From Lenzites betulinus (lineage: Eukaryota > Basidiomycota > Agaricomycetes > Polyporales > Polyporaceae): a stretch of 64,000 bases of DNA. This document shows, in pieces, positions 34,153 to 44,916 of this stretch (position 1 is the stretch's first letter; each line of letters opens with the position of its first letter). The translations under genes and the position numbers were made by a program. The notes under the pieces are model-generated. The model was not told the origin of the DNA and made no database searches. It saw nothing but the letters and a program-made list of their open reading frames with translations. Where the stretch lies: positions 45,531 through 109,530 of the forward strand of contig JABYQU010000075.1 in NCBI GenBank assembly GCA_022264855.1, in the 5' to 3' direction.

Positions 34153-35159
34153 ATGACATCGTCGTCGACTTTTGACCGAGGCTTCGCCCATGCTGTTCCC
34201 GGCGCCCATGATACCTCGGACGCTTCTCAAGATGTTAGCAAGACGACGGCAGACACAGTGAAAGCGGATCGGCGCTACATCTGTAGTGTTCACGAAACCA
34301 TGGCCACTGTCGCGGCGTACGTCTTCGAGGCGAGTCCCGGGATAAGCGAGCATCCCGCTCAGCAGCAAGAATTCGTGGACGAGCTTGAGCGCATTCGAGA
34401 GAGGGGGAAGAGTGGCTGTCCTATGGGCAAGGTACGACCCTGCGTGGTGTTTTCCGACCCATCGGCTCCCCTGGACGGCGACCGCACGCAATCCCAAGCA
34501 CCCCTCATCTGCATCATGGGGACCTTCGGCGGCGCGCCTCCGCGCGGCCGGATGTTTGAGCACTTCAGCATCCCCGTCTCCTCAAACCGCGGACTGCTTC
34601 GGAGAGGCGACACGCCCAATCACCGAGACTCTCCAGAGTGCCTGCATACGTCTCCCCGGCCGTGGGGACGCCCTGGGCAGTGGTTGGTAGCGTTCCCGTA
34701 CCACACCCCTACCGCTATCATCGGGCGTTGGCAGTTTTCCGGGTATGCCAACCAGTACGCGGGCGGCCAATCCGCTACATCCCACCTTGGGGACGACAAT
34801 CCGAACTCAACATACCAGGGATATTGGCTGGACGCGGACGCGGACCTGTGGTTGAGGGAGCAATGTGCCCTTCGCTTGGCCGAGTGGTCCGAGCTGTGCA
34901 AGGCCGACCCGAACTATGCGCGAAGCTGTGCGCTGGAATACCGGGTGAGTTCATTGACAGATGCTTACAACTCAGCGCTCACCTGGTCCTGTGGCCCTTA
35001 CAGCATTGCCGGGCGAACGCGAGTCGTCAGTCGGTGGTGCGTAAGACCAATCTTCGAAAACATCCATCGTACTTACCAGGGAATAGGCGAGCTGTTCTAG
35101 TGCAGCGAGCTGGCGCAGTAATCGCAGTGGTCCGCGAACAAGACCCGGGACCCCGTTGA
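34153..35159 (+). CDS. F1 family protein, copy c (unknown function)
   Basis: Exon 1 is 34153-34944 (264 codons) and exon 2 is 35004-35159; a 59-nt phase-0 intron closes to 315 residues, the longest of the four. F1 blocks: YICSVHETMATVAAYVFEAS, RPCVVFSDP, PLICIMGTFGGAPPRG, FEHFSIPVS, GQWLVAFPYHTP, IGRWQFSG and EWSELCKADPNYARSCALEY before the intron. Relative to the others it has an insertion of about 35 residues rich in Gly/Asn/Asp (about residues 195-235). The last exon is basic (HCRANASRQSVVRKTNLRKH). No signal peptide or membrane span is seen. It is divergent from F2c. Confidence 0.72.
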
Positions 35160-36717
35160 GACAGGTCCTTGACCCCGGCCAATATTCCGTCACGGCCCCG
35201 CCCTCGCCAAGACGGGGTGGGGTCATTTCGCCTCGGTGCGAAAGTCCTGCCAGGGGCGTGACAGTGAGTCTTTCTGCATTCACCCGTGCACCTCCGACGG
35301 CCGTACTGAGCTCTGACTCACAGAATGGTTGCTACAAGATACCCCACCGACGCCTTCCCAACACTGTCAACCTGATGGACGCGAAGATGTCCACGCTGCT
35401 GTTGCAGCGTTCGTCGTCAGAGGTCGAAGCCCGAGCGTAAGATGCAGTGCACTCACTAACTTGTAACATACTGGTGTGTTTGTCGTTCTGAAATATGATT
35501 GTGTCGACTAAGCTCGGGAGGACGCGAAGCTTGAATAATCGATGACGTCCCCCTGGCAACTACTCACATACCGCGCAGCGCACCCTGTCTATTAACTGAA
35601 GATGAAAGAAGCCCGAAGGGTTCCGATGATACTGCGCACGGAAAGTGATACTGCGGCCGCGGGATCTTGCGCTATGGGAAGTGGGCGCAGCTCGAACAAG
35701 CGGTGGGAACAGACAGATTGCAATAAGTATAGGTCGGGTGGCGATGTCGGCGTCGGGTGCGGTACTGTTTGACAGATGTTCCTCATGAATCATGAACCAA
35801 CGCTCGCCAGAAACTGTTGGAGTCACTGGACAGGACGAGCAGACGATAGGACAAGGAACGACGCGCGATATGTGCGAGGCCGTTCCGGGCGGAGCAGAGG
35901 AGAGTAGACGTTCGAGAAACGCTAGTGCGCCGCGCCGCGATGGCGGAGGCTGGCGGAGAGCGCAATCTGAGGGGCGTGCCTGATGACGGCGCCTCGAGCG
36001 GGGTGTCGCAGTGCGACCAGTTGTCAGCTGGGCATCGGCGGGACGTCTGGTGACGACGACGGTCAGGTGTGTACCAACACGGACGAGTGAGGGGCGTCGG
36101 GAAGAACAGCCAAGGCGAGCGAGCTCGGCGTCGGGCAGAGCAAGAGGGACAAGGCTGAGACGAACAGATCAGCGGGGTTGACAGATAGATAAGATCTTTG
36201 CGTCCCACAGATCCTGCCGTCGCTATCGCGCACGTCTGTGAGCACAGCCAAAGGTAGACAACGAGTAAGTATAGACTGTTTTGCATTAAGGCCGCCCAGA
36301 TTTGTCGCGAAGTATTGGCCTTGGTAGTGGGAGGAAGAAGGATGCTCGGCAAGTTGCGAGCGAAGTACGAAGATACTTATCAAGTTACTTATGGGCGCCT
36401 GTTCCAGGCACGCGCCCAAAAAGGCAGCGACGATAGACGAGAACTCTAATCGCACTCTCCTTCGCCTCCCAATTCTAATGATCCCCCCTTCCTCCCCGCC
36501 CCCATTATCCTCCCTGCTCGCTGCGCGACCCGCCGTGTCCTTGGTTAGTGCCTGCAACGAGACCTGAGCGCGCGACATATACGACCAAGAGTACGACCGC
36601 AGTGCCCAATGAGCTCCGCATCTCCTACCGCCTTCCTTCTCTGGAGCATTCTCTCGGTTCTCGTGCGTCTCCTCCTTCAGACCCATGGGCGATGGTGTAC
36701 TCAAACGCGATTTATAG
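35160..36717. other. Intergenic with hairpin cluster; no gene recognised
   Basis: About 1.56 kb without a supportable gene. The first 100 bases hold a nested set of stem-loops (35171-35262), listed separately. Two minus-strand open frames (35783-36352 and 36063-36704) show no domain. The missing 5' exons of membrane protein B were sought here without success. Confidence 0.35.
35171..35262. repeat. Cluster of nested stem-loops
   Basis: gacccc (35171-35176) pairs with ggggtc (35219-35224). ccccg (35196-35200) pairs with cgggg (35213-35217). tttcgc (35226-35231) pairs with gcgaaa (35238-35243) across a 6-nt loop. gtcac-g-gcccc (from 35189) can pair with ggggcgtgac (35253-35262). Some of these are alternatives to one another. 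Confidence 0.55.
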
Positions 36718-39651
36718 TTTTTAATCTTTCTCGTTCACCACATTTGGTGCTACGACAAGTTTAAATGCCTTCGCTGGTCCGCAGGCCGACAGCCGGGCGC
36801 ATTCAAGCGCGTCATGACAGTGCGTTTCCCTATCGTCTCGCGGCTAGCAGTATACTGAAGTCGTCAACCTTCTAGTATTCATACTTGGGCGCAGTCCCAT
36901 TACTCGCGATCTATAGTGTAGGCATGACCGTCATCAAGTACAGAGAAGGTGTGTTGCGCCACGCCCGTAACGAATCGAATATCCTAACCTCCGTATGCAG
37001 GTTTTGTCATAGCTCCTGACGGCAGTCGTGCGTTATCCATCCTCGTTCCGCTCTCTGCATCGAGACCGCCTAACATTGCACAGTCTTGCCCCGGCCTGTC
37101 GACTTCTATGACCAGTCCAACCGCAACTGGGTTCTTCCGCTGCAGTTTGTCTTCAGCATGGCATGGGCACTCGAACAGTGAGTAATTGTTGCTTTTACAA
37201 CCTACGATCTGGTATGCCTCGGAGTCTATGTGTCTTTCAGTGAGACACGCTGCAAGCGCACCACGCAGCTACGTCAATGTGGCTCGGATAGCAAGCTCGC
37301 GACGTTCGCATCGTAGTATGCGGTCGTCGTGAGTATGGTAGCGTATGAGCGATCTCCCCATCCCTCATTCAATCAAGAGCACATCGTCCGTGGGACCCCC
37401 TGCGGGGGGTCTGGAGGGTCGTCTTCCTGTTTCGCCGACGAATCACGTCGGAGTGGACGTGGTCAGGCGCGACAGCCGTCCCGGCTATAGGCTAAGATCC
37501 TGAGAAATGTGAGCCGCCTGAGGGCTCGTGATGGTTCACAAGCTATGATCGTTGCAGGTCGCTTGCCACGGTGCGTTTAAGAATTCACGGTAAAGAGAAG
37601 GCGTCCGTGAGCCTTGGTTTGCGAGTCATCCTTGAAGCCTTCCGGGTCAGAACATGTGATTGGTGGGAATGCTTTCAATTCTGCCAATTGTTACGTCATT
37701 TTTATAGAGAGCAACTTACTGATCGAAACCCATGTTGTGTTAAATCGCAGGGTGACGCATCTGGAAGGTATGTTGACGGCGAGTCACGGCCTTTTCGTTT
37801 TGGTATTGACTTGATCGCTCTCCCAGAATTGGCATTCTGGCTCTATCTCCTGCACCAGAATCCGAACAAGGAGGCCTGGTTTTCGAGCTGGGAGTACAGG
37901 CTGTGGTATCTCGGTGCGTAGCATCATTGGTATTTGATTCGCACCGACACTCAGCTTGTTTTCGGGGTAGGGAGCGTGTTGGCCGTCATCGGGATGCCTC
38001 TGACTGCGCTGATCACACGGAATGAGCTAGAAACTGTGAGTAATATCACCGATCGCGCCGTGCGAATGCTTAGCTCCCTCCCGCTTGGCAGTGCGACGCG
38101 TACATATTCTTGGTAGGAGCCGCAAGCTCGACGTCCACCACAATAATGTTCCTGTACGTCCTGTGGCGTTTCCCCAAGTTTATCCACCATGTCAAATCGG
38201 AAGGCGCGGACCCAAGTGTCGTCGTTCGGCTGGCAACGTTCTATCAGCTCAACGTAAGTGCCGAAGTACGTTGACAAATGCACTTACTAACCCTTGTTTG
38301 CGAGCACAGCAAGTACGCGTAGTGTTCCGATTTCTCTTCACCCTCCCGTTGCTCGTGCTCGCGCTGGATGGCATCATTGGCACTTCCCACCCTTTGAATC
38401 GCAACCTGTGAGTACATCTCCCGGGTACCTTGTACTGTTGCTATAACCTCCGCAGGTTTTGGACAGACTTCCTGCAGATGTTCTCGGGCATCGGATGTTT
38501 CGTCTCGACCATGATCACCCTCCTTATCTTCTTCCCGCGGTCCATCGTGCGGGAGGCCGGATACAAGCCTAAGCTGAACAGCAGTCTCAGCCCGACATCG
38601 CCGAAGAGCCCCCCGATCACGCCTCCACCGCGGTCGGGAGCATTCGCGCCAAACGTTCCCCGACATGTCCACCAGCTGCCAATGCATATCGTTGGCCTGC
38701 CTACGGGACGACCTGGCATTGTACCGCCGAACACGACGGAGACAGGCGCGACAGGTGCAACGGGGTACACGACGTGGGACATGGAGGAAAGCGCCTACAC
38801 CGCCAGCATGTACTCCCCCCGGGAGTCGCTCTACGACTCGCCACAGTACACTGCGGAGGATCAAGTCGTCGCCGGGAACGATCCGGCGCTGCAACGACGC
38901 GGATCGCGCGCGTCAAGGCATGCGAGCCGGCGGCCGAGCTTCCACAACCCGATGGACGTGCACCAGGAGCAGGACAGCGACGCGGACGACGAGGGCGAGC
39001 GCGCCACAGAAGCGGACGCCGCGACAGAGGAGAGCGTGCCGCCGTACTCGCACGCACACCCACAGCCGCCACAGCCGACGCAGGGACGCCTCCACCAACG
39101 GCAACCGTTCGTGCACTCCGCGTCCAGTCCGCAGATCATCGCTGCGGCGCAGGCAGGGCTCCAGCCAGTGCCGCCCGCGTCGCCACTGTCAAACACTGCG
39201 CCTCCAGCGCCCGGTGCGCCTGCGAACGCGTCGCCTCCGGCAAAGCGGCGGACGTGGGGCTGGGAAGAGCCGCGGCACGGGCCGTTCTCGTTGACTGGCG
39301 CTGCTCCCGCGCCGAACGGGGGCCCTGCGAGCAGTGGCGCGCGCGGTGGCGGACTGCACATTATCGCGACGGGTCCGGGGCGGACGACGATGGCTGTAGG
39401 TCCCGGAGGCGTCGGGCTTGGCGCGGTGGTGGCGCACAACCAAAGGAGGGTATCCAATCTGCATCCATATGTGAGTCGGCTGGTTGCGCTGCATTGTGCG
39501 ATTGCTGATGTGCCATTGCCGCAGGTCGTCAATTTCACGTCTCCTATTGGTGAGTGTTCTTCGTCTGTCGAGACGGAGATCGGTATTGATGGATGCTTGT
39601 ACAGATTTGGTCGACATTCCTCCTATGGACGAGCTCCCGCGGTCACTGTGA
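36718..39651 (+). CDS. Multi-pass membrane protein B, paralogue of A, 5' part missing
   Basis: Exon order follows gene A. From 36718: FLIFLVHHIWCYDKFKCLRW with no intron before GAFKRVMT; then YSYLGAVPLLAIYSVGM, LPLQFVFSMAWALEQ (to about 37181), ELAFWLYLLHQNPNK, VFGVGSVLAVIGMPLTAL, AYIFLVGAASSTSTTIMFLY, LATFYQLN, VVFRFLFTLPLLVLALDG and FWTDFLQMFSGIGCFVSTMI. The C-terminal exon is much longer than in A (about 330 Pro/Ser/Ala-rich residues) and ends, like A, in VNFTSPI plus a short last exon stopping at TGA 39649-39651. Exons equivalent to the first two of gene A were not found upstream. The intron after WALEQ is about 565 nt instead of about 55 and contains hairpins. The gene may therefore be 5'-truncated or its first exons may be too diverged to see. 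Function is unknown. Confidence 0.65.
37182..37746. repeat. Oversized intron of gene B with serial hairpins
   Basis: Gene A has a short intron at this position. Here the interval between the exon ending WALEQ and the exon starting VTHLE is about 565 nt. Perfect stem-loops: 37394-37400/37405-37411 (gaccccc), 37435-37440/37446-37451 (ccgacg), 37474-37478/37482-37486 (agccg), 37511-37515/37523-37527 (gagcc). This looks like an insertion. Confidence 0.5.
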
Positions 39652-40611
39652 CGGGGCCGTCTCTCTGGTCTTTCCTGCCTTTTTACTCCACGAGGCCGCC
39701 GTTCTTCCCCTTCGTGTCCTACGCGAAACTCATCCGTGGCCGTGTCCTCCGTTCCACCGAGCCATGGCGCACTCGTCCACATACTAGGCCTCTGCCCCGA
39801 CGGGGCACGCAACGCAACTATCGTGCTCTACCTTGCGCTTGCAGACATCCGCTATCGGCCGAGTACGTCCAAGAGAGCCCTCCGGACGCTTTCGCCAGGA
39901 ACCCCCAGATCTTGCCGGGGAGTCATCCCACACACTTCTACACCAGCCCTTAGGCCGCTCACTTGTGCCTGCACTCAACTCGGGCGGCGACGATGCTTAC
40001 CTCCATCCCACTTCGTTATGACCCTTCACGATCCCTCACGACTAGTCTTCCAAATGGGCGATCCCCAGCAGCGAGCCCGTCGGAGTCCTCGCTGGACACG
40101 TCGTCTGGCGGTTGCCCTACCGCACTGCGAGGCGCGCCCGCCCTTGCCCGGCTCAGGCCTCCGGCACCCACACTGTTTCTACACCTTCGTCCTACCAGCC
40201 TATCTTCAAGCCCTATGTATTTGCTTTGTACTTTTGGATCACCACCATTGCTAGTCGCCCGGATCACTTCTACAAGTTACCCCCCCATCTTTGTTCTCTG
40301 TTCTTGTGTTGCCTATATGTTTTGGATATATATACCGGATACCTGGTTGGGCGCGCGCCTCGGTGGGCCGACGGCGCAACTGGGAGGCGGTGTACGATAG
40401 CTGGCTCCGATAATGTACGCTACTGTATACTTGCCGAAATACGAGAGGCGGTCCGTGGGTCTCTGATTCGGAAGCGCACTTATGGGGATCGAGTGCGGCA
40501 CGCCGTGTGCGCCGGGGTGCCAAGTTTGAAGCTCTCACGTGGGGTGCACTAGCTATGTATACTTTGGAAATTGGAACTCACCTACTACCAGGGCCTTTCA
40601 CCGTGACAACC
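39652..40611. other. Intergenic, no gene recognised
   Basis: About 960 bp between membrane protein B and the CoA-transferase gene, both on the plus strand. Open frames here carry no recognisable motif. It is presumed to hold the 3' UTR and promoter. Confidence 0.4.
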
Positions 40612-42435
40612 ATGTCGACGCTCCTGCACGCTGGCCGCGGTCGTGGTTCGTGGACCACCGTGCTGACCATGCAGAGCCCACAGAAGAGCATTTCGCGCGG
40701 AGTTGCGTTTGTGGAAAGGTAGCGTCGCGTTCACTGTGTCACGGAGCGCCGCGTTTGATACATACACTCCCGAATATAGGTTCCGTGGCGCTCGCAGCCT
40801 GTCGTCCTCCGCAGTAAAGCCGTCCAATCTCCCTCTCGCGGGTGTGAAAGTGCTCGAAGTTGGTCAGGTCATCGCGGGCCCTTTCTGTGGCCAACTACTG
40901 GGGTCTGATATACCGCTTTTGCCGGGCGCCCCCGGAGATCTAGACAAGTACTGACGGTGTTGAACTTACATAGACATTACGGCGCGGAAGTTATCAAGGT
41001 CGAGCCCCCCGGGGTCGGAGACCCCTTGCGCGTGTGGAGAGAACTCGACGAGGATGGCGTTAGCCCGTGGTGGCGAAGCATCGCACGAAACAAGAAGAGC
41101 GTGACTATCGACATGCGTAAAGAGGAGGGACGGAGGTATGTCGAAGGCCTCGTACGTTGCTCACGTGCTAACAAGTAGGGCGGCACAGTCTGGTCAAGAA
41201 ACTCGCCGTCAATAGCGACGTCATCATCGAGAACTTCAAGCCAGGCAGTAAGTCAATATACTTGTATCCTGTTTCGATTCGCACTAACAACATGGCGAGC
41301 AGCGCTCGAGAGATGGAAACTTGGTCCGGCGGACCTCCATCCTCTGAACCCGTCGCTCATATTCACGCGCGTGAGTGGCTACGGCCAGACGGGGCCATGG
41401 TCCTCTCGCCCGGGGTATGCCTCCGTGTGCGAAGCCGAGTCAGGCTTCCGTTATGTCAATGGTACCCCGGACGCAGAGACGGGTGCCCTGGTGGGCGCGC
41501 CCATTAGACCGAATTTGAGCTTGGGCGACTCTGTTGCGGGTTTGCACGCCGCGTTCGGAACGGTGTGATCGGCCGCCATCATTTGCGAGGAATAACACTA
41601 AATATATATTCAGGTTCTTGCACTGCTGTCCCGCAAAGCTCAGGAAGCACAAGGAAGACCTGGAGGCCAGACAGTCGATGTCAGCATCTTCGAAAGGTAT
41701 GCTGATCATCTTGCAGTGTCGACATGCATAGGATCCATCTGATACGTTGGCGCAGCATGGTGAATCTCATGGAAGGGATCATCCCGGAATATGATCGTAA
41801 GAACAAAGTACGCATCTCACTCCCTCTTTTGAATCGACATTGCTCACAGTCCCCGGTAGATCAGAGGTCCTTCCGGATCGTCTGTGACCGGAATCGTCCC
41901 CACCAACGCGTATCCCTGCAAGCCCTCTCCTGAGGCTCCGACAACGCCCTCCTACATCGTGATCGGCGCAAACTCCGACTCTATTTACAACCGCCTCATG
42001 ACTGCCATCGGGCGTCCAGACCTCGTAGGGGCCAACTACGCCCAGAACCACCACCGCGTCGAGCGGCAGGCCGAGATCGAGGACGCCATATCTGCCTGGA
42101 CGCGCACTCACACCGCCGCGGCAGTCGAGGAGATCATGCGCGACGTGAGCGTGCCCGCAGGGCGCGTGCTCAACGTGAAGGACATCGTGGAGAGCCCGCA
42201 TACGCAGGCGCGCGGGCTCGTCGAGGACGTGTGGGTGCCCAAGAAGGACTCCGCCGCAGGGGGGTGGAACGTGAAGATGTCGAGGGCTGTCCCATTCCTC
42301 GAGGGGTGTGATACGCAGACGCGGTGGGCCGGCCCAGAGCTGGGTGAGCACAACCGCGAGGTGCTGATCGGGGAGCTGGGGCTCGCCGAGGAGGAGTTTG
42401 TGCGGCTGCAGCAGGAGGGCGTCATTGGGGAGTAA
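40612..42435 (+). CDS. Class III (CaiB/BaiF) CoA-transferase, probably mitochondrial
   Basis: The first exon (40612-40718) and the start of the next (40780) give an Arg/Ser-rich presequence (ERFRGARSLSSSAVKPS) typical of mitochondrial import. The fold then begins LAGVKVLEVGQVIAGPFCGQ, HYGAEVIKVEPPGVGDPLRV, WWRSIARNKKSVTIDM, LAVNSDVIIENFKPG, RVSGYGQTGPWSSRPGYASV, and NLSLGDSVAGLHAAFGT, where the Asp of GDSVAG is the expected catalytic acyl-anhydride residue. The C-terminal exon has VTGIVPTNAYPCKPS and AIGRPDLVGANYAQNHHRVE and ends at TAA 42433-42435. Class III enzymes move CoA between carboxylic acids; eukaryotic mitochondrial members include succinate-hydroxymethylglutarate CoA-transferase. 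Substrates here are unknown. The 41570-41760 exons were read only approximately. It converges on the C45 gene, with 106 bp between stops. Confidence 0.9.
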
Positions 42436-42541
42436 CTGTCTCCATGGATGTTCACTGTGCACGTTAATATCACAGATCGTGGACGTGTATAGTATGCTCA
42501 CTACCGAACCGAAGACTATCGGTACAACTAAGATCTCCGGC

Positions 42542-43802
42542 TCACCACGGCATGTAGAAAGCGTCGCTCTCCTCTCCACTGCCCGGCTTCCCAAAGATGA
42601 CCTCGGCGGACGGTCCCCGGCCAGGCTCGAATACCATGACGATGTTGAACAAGGTCTGAATCTTGGCCGCTCTGCTCGGGTCGGGCGAACAACATATCGC
42701 CTGCGGCGTGTTCGCAGTGTCGGAGAAGAACAGTGTGCGAAGCAGCTTCGCGTCGATCTCCCCGAGGCGGGCGTGCCCCAATTCCGCAACAAGCTCGCCG
42801 CAGATCTCCTTACCACGTTCCAGTCGGACGGGGGACCCAGACAGCCAGGGTGGCTCGTCGACAAGCTTGTTCTCGAGGAAGTGATTCGTGTGCACGAGAA
42901 CGCCGTCCGGGCCCTCGCGCAGATAGCGCCCTCCTCGGGGAGAGAGCTCGAGGCCGCGGCTGCCGTTCTGGTCTGCGATCAGAATGTGCTGACTCGACGC
43001 TGCGCCCCCAAGGCTCTCTATAGTCGCGATGGCGGCATCCACAGAGTCGCACTCGAGCGCGACTCGCAGGAGGAGATGAATCGGTAGGAGCGACGTCGAG
43101 ATCGGCCGCGCGCGAATGGCGTTCAAGCACACGCCTACCGACGCGGAGTTGAATCCGATCTTCCCAACGATCCCTGGCTGCCGTATCAATCTTACACTCA
43201 GTATCTACAGGGTACATCGTTTGAGTAGGATGCGGAGGGAGGCGTACCTCAATGACCATCCAGATCTGGGGCTTCCCTGGGGTCGTGATGGACGCGAGGG
43301 CAAGGTTCTTGCCAACTCCCTCGCGCCAATCCCAGTTCTGCGCGAGGATCTGCTTGGTGGCACCTGGGGCGCGGATCTTCCAAGCGAGGCTCGTACACCC
43401 GTCGTCCCATTGCCCCAGCGCGATCTCGCTTCGGGCGTTCAGCGCCACGATGTCGAGCACGTCGATGTCGGGATACCCGGCAGAGTTTACGCCCTGTGCG
43501 ATACCGCGCATCTCTTCAAGGAGATGGGGTGTGAGGGTGCCGATGCTGTCCTGAAACTCTGCAGCAACGCCACGGACGGTATCCCAGTTGAACTTGCATG
43601 CCTCTTGAAAGAGCTCGCGGTAAATGCTTATCTGGTCGATGATTTGAGGGGCGAGGAGACGGCCGTGTTGCAGCCCTATCTGTGAAATGAATGCGTGCCG
43701 ATGAACATATGAGTTGTTTTGAAGAAAATTTCATGTCGAGCCTACCTCGTGCGGGGCACCGGTGAGTTCGACCTTGGGTACTTGATATGCGACTTTGCCC
43801 AT
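42542..43802 (-). CDS. Peptidase C45 / acyl-CoA:6-aminopenicillanate acyltransferase-like Ntn hydrolase
   Basis: Three exons (43802-43746, 43679-43248, 43177-42542), all phase 0, give 374 residues, close to the 357 of the Penicillium enzyme. Exon 1 is MGKVAYQVPKVELTGAPHE. Exon 2 contains IGLQHGRLLAPQI, LLEEMRGIAQGVNSAGYPDI and DVLDIVALNARSEI. The autoprocessing motif WDDGCTSLAW places the predicted Gly113-Cys114 cleavage site with Cys114 as nucleophile. QILAQNWDW follows, and exon 3 has PGIVGKIGFNSASVGVCLNA and ILIADQNGSRGLELSP. Family members are N-terminal-nucleophile enzymes that transfer or hydrolyse acyl groups on amides. The protein ends FYMPW, not in the peroxisomal tripeptide of the Penicillium enzyme. 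No ACV or isopenicillin synthase is nearby, so a penicillin role is not implied. Confidence 0.9.
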
Positions 43803-44478
43803 GCTGTATGTCCGTACCGAGTTTGGTGGGACTAGTCTATCGCAGTGGTCTGCGGAAGCTATCATATGGGGCCCCATTTTAGCGTGTCAACTTACTTGTG
43901 CACGGTCAGGTGGGCTTTGTACAGTAAGCTCCCTGATAGGCAATGTGCCATATAATCGATCACTAGTCTCGTGAGCCTTGTACGCGCGTGATTGGAGGCT
44001 GAATCGATGTCTTCAGCTTGGATGGTTTCTCTTACCTGTCCTGTAGATGATTGTAATCAATGTGTGCCTCAAGGCGAGTCGCAGTACTCTTGCAATAGGG
44101 ATGTACATGGTCCGATCTAAGTCGTAGCACCTATACCTTTACCTTTCGACAAGAGCGAAGACATTCAAGGCCATATGAAGAGATATGGCACGCGCATCGC
44201 ATACTTAATGCGTCTCGCCACCGCTGCAGGAGACAGCTGCCATCGGCACAATATCCCCCAAGGATGAGGCCTAGGGTCTGTTGGCGAAACGCATCATATG
44301 AGTATTCCGTGAGGCCCCGAGAGCGTACTTAATCCACTCACGTCTTCGTTCCTTCGCTGTGGGGTGCTCGTTGCGACGAGTTTGTGCACGCAGACGATCA
44401 TGCTCGTAAGGACCACTGGACCCTGTCAGTATAGGAACGGGGCTATCTTCCGAAATGGAATGACGTTCCAACGCGCGA
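43803..44478. other. Intergenic, no gene recognised
   Basis: Promoter region of the C45 gene and 3' flank of the small gene to the right. A minus-strand frame at 44271-44480 is open but inconsistent with splicing of the small gene. Confidence 0.35.
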
Positions 44479-44916
44479 TCACGGGCTGCCAATGATCCTG
44501 TGTAATCGTTAGTATCGCCACTGTACTTATACGATAAGAGAGGCGTACTCGAGCAGCGCGTGGCATTCAGCGAGCATATCCATGGGATTCGGCAAGTTGG
44601 CTTCATCGAGATGTTCTTGGAGGTCATGCGAGAAGTCGACAAGTGGATTCTTGAACACTCCTTGATCCGGGTACCCAAATATGTTCATGCCTGCCAACGC
44701 ATCCGTGGTGAGAAGATATTCTTCCGACCGTGTTGCATTGGAGTCCTTGCTGTATTAGTCAGAGCAGTCTGAGTATGATTCAGATACTGTTGCTTCTACA
44801 TCGGAGTCGGAGTCGTCGGCGCATTGCTCGTCTTGCGAGCTGGCGCTCTCGCTGCTTTCACGCTCCGTGTCCTGTCTGAGCACGAGCTGTGAGCAGGTGA
44901 GCCCGTGCGGGATCAT
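44479..44916 (-). CDS. Hypothetical small acidic protein
   Basis: A tentative three-exon model: 44916-44788, 44745-44549 and 44497-44479. Introns of 42 and 51 nt have good branch sites (ctgactaat, actaac), and phases 0 and 2 close to 114 residues. The N-terminus becomes acidic and Ser-rich (SSESASSQDEQCADDSDSD). The middle exon reads GMNIFGYPDQGVFKNPLVDF and then SHDLQEHLDEANLPNPMDML before ECHALLE. I do not recognise the family. Support is the reading-frame quality of the middle exon and the closed splice phases only. It could be part of a longer gene extending upstream. Confidence 0.4.

Noticed and set aside
35783..36352. 189-codon minus-strand open frame
   Set aside because: No recognisable motif and overlaps another equally unsupported frame.
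36063..36704. 213-codon minus-strand open frame
   Set aside because: No domain, no supporting splice context; lies in intergenic DNA next to gene B and has the low-complexity composition of chance GC-rich frames.
38861..39538. Long antisense frames under the Pro/Ser-rich exon of membrane protein B
   Set aside because: Shadow frames produced by high GC and biased codon use of the real plus-strand exon.
42542..43802. Penicillin biosynthesis assignment for the C45 enzyme
   Set aside because: No ACV synthetase or isopenicillin N synthase in the window and no peroxisomal signal; only the family, not the pathway, is supported.
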